Part shown: piece by piece, positions 5,456 to 5,828 of the stretch
How the letters are laid out: each line of letters starts with the position of its first letter
Numbering within the stretch: position 1 is the stretch's first letter
Source of the DNA: Betaproteobacteria bacterium
GTDB lineage: Bacteria; Pseudomonadota; Gammaproteobacteria; Burkholderiales; Thiobacillaceae
Length of the DNA: 5,828 bases
Assembly: GCA_020049245.1 (NCBI GenBank)
Contig: JAIFLB010000003.1
Span: 1 to 5,828 of the forward strand
Direction of reading: 5' to 3'
Notes under the pieces: model-generated
The model's database searches: none
Told to the model about the DNA's origin: nothing
What the model saw: the letters and a program-made list of their open reading frames with translations, nothing else
Program-made: the position numbers and the translations under genes

Positions 5456-5828
5456 TTGCACGGTTCACTATTCATCTCTGATCTGCATCTGACACCGGAG
5501 CGTCCGCTACCGGTGCAGCTGTTCCACCGGTTCATCAACGAAGTCGCCCGGAATGCGCAATCGCTCTACATTCTGGGCGATTTTTTTGAAGCCTGGGTCG
5601 GTGATGACAACCTGGCCGAAGCATTCAATCAAGCCATTGCCAATGCCCTGAATTCTCTTGCGGCGCAGGGCGTGGATGTGTTTTTCCTGCCCGGCAATCG
5701 GGACTTTCTGGTTGGCCCCGCCTTTGCCAAAGCCGCCGGGCTGACACTGCTGCCAGATCCAACGCCAATCGATTTGTACGGCATCGCGACCCTGCTTGCC
5801 CACGGCGATCAATTCTGCACCGACGACG
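5456..5828 (+). CDS. lpxH: UDP-2,3-diacylglucosamine diphosphatase (LpxH), N-terminal part, cut by the window edge
   Basis: LpxH cleaves UDP-2,3-diacylglucosamine to lipid X and UMP, the fourth step of lipid A synthesis, as a peripheral enzyme at the inner membrane. From the TTG at 5456 there are 124 complete codons of a protein usually about 240 residues long. Metallophosphoesterase motifs are intact: SDLH with Asp9 and His11, GDFFEAWVGDD with Asp42, GNRDF with Asn81, and AHGD with His116, corresponding to E. coli Asp8, His10, Asp41, Asn79 and His114. The later metal ligands are beyond the edge. The frame is open only from 5381 and contains no ATG or GTG before the conserved LFISDLHL. TTG 5456 gives MHGSLFISDLHL, an N-terminus of normal length, but without a Shine-Dalgarno. 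CTG at 5423, 7 nt after GGAAG (5411-5415), is an alternative adding 11 residues. The gene follows the cyclophilin by 35 nt, as in the E. coli ppiB-lpxH order. Confidence 0.93.
   Translation, partial: MHGSLFISDLHLTPERPLPVQLFHRFINEVARNAQSLYILGDFFEAWVGDDNLAEAFNQAIANALNSLAAQGVDVFFLPGNRDFLVGPAFAKAAGLTLLPDPTPIDLYGIATLLAHGDQFCTDD

Larger units (their letters stand above)
4781..5461 (+). repeat. 11-bp direct repeats flanking the cyclophilin gene
   Basis: CCAACTTGCAC occurs at 4781-4791 (end of the YkuD gene) and again at 5451-5461 (around the proposed lpxH TTG start), on either side of the cyclophilin gene. An 11-mer match is expected a few times by chance among all position pairs in a window of this size, so only the placement is noteworthy. 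Confidence 0.4.

Noticed and set aside
4848..5468. A 206-codon minus-strand open frame opposite the cyclophilin gene
   Set aside because: It is antisense to a conserved gene, Gly/Arg/Val-rich with no recognisable motif, and explained by the codon pattern of the opposite strand.
1..5828. Mobile element, CRISPR array, phage or defence genes
   Set aside because: No transposase, integrase, regularly spaced repeats, tRNA or nuclease genes were seen on either strand. All long stretches are explained by housekeeping or envelope genes.

Overview
The window looks like ordinary chromosome of a Gram-negative proteobacterium, most likely a betaproteobacterium. The reasons are a glutaminyl-tRNA synthetase of the gamma/beta type, an LpxH-type lipid A enzyme, exported cell-wall proteins, and a moderately GC-rich, evenly coding sequence. 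The lineage is an inference from protein character and gene order; no rRNA or other direct marker is present. I see no mobile element, CRISPR array, tRNA or rRNA. Coding density is very high, and the only substantial non-coding stretch is the 200 bp divergent region at 2219-2418.

Left part (1-2218, minus strand): two class I aminoacyl-tRNA synthetases, glnS followed by cysS, joined by a one-base stop/start overlap (TGATG). cysS runs off the left edge, so only its first 168 codons are here.

Middle (2219-2418): a divergent intergenic region. It carries a plausible sigma-70 promoter for the rightward operon and no convincing promoter for glnS.

Right part (2419-5828, plus strand): a tightly packed envelope operon of four genes. 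These are an exported TPR protein with a C-terminal NTF2-like domain; an L,D-transpeptidase-fold (YkuD) protein with an NTF2-like C-terminal domain, started by an ATGA overlap; a cyclophilin peptidyl-prolyl isomerase with an export signal, 6 nt downstream; and lpxH (lipid A synthesis), truncated by the right edge and apparently lacking any ATG start. In E. coli, cysS lies divergent to ppiB-lpxH, so the window looks like that ancestral neighbourhood with glnS and the TPR/YkuD pair placed between.

The most interesting points are the following. The TPR and YkuD proteins share the same C-terminal NTF2-like domain, and the YkuD-NTF2 layout recalls the cell-shape L,D-carboxypeptidases Csd6 (Helicobacter) and Pgp2 (Campylobacter). 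The cyclophilin has both an export signal and a well-placed internal ribosome site and ATG that would give a cytoplasmic PpiB. lpxH has a non-ATG start. Nothing here clearly amounts to a wholly new system; the TPR/YkuD-NTF2 pair is the best candidate for under-described biology.
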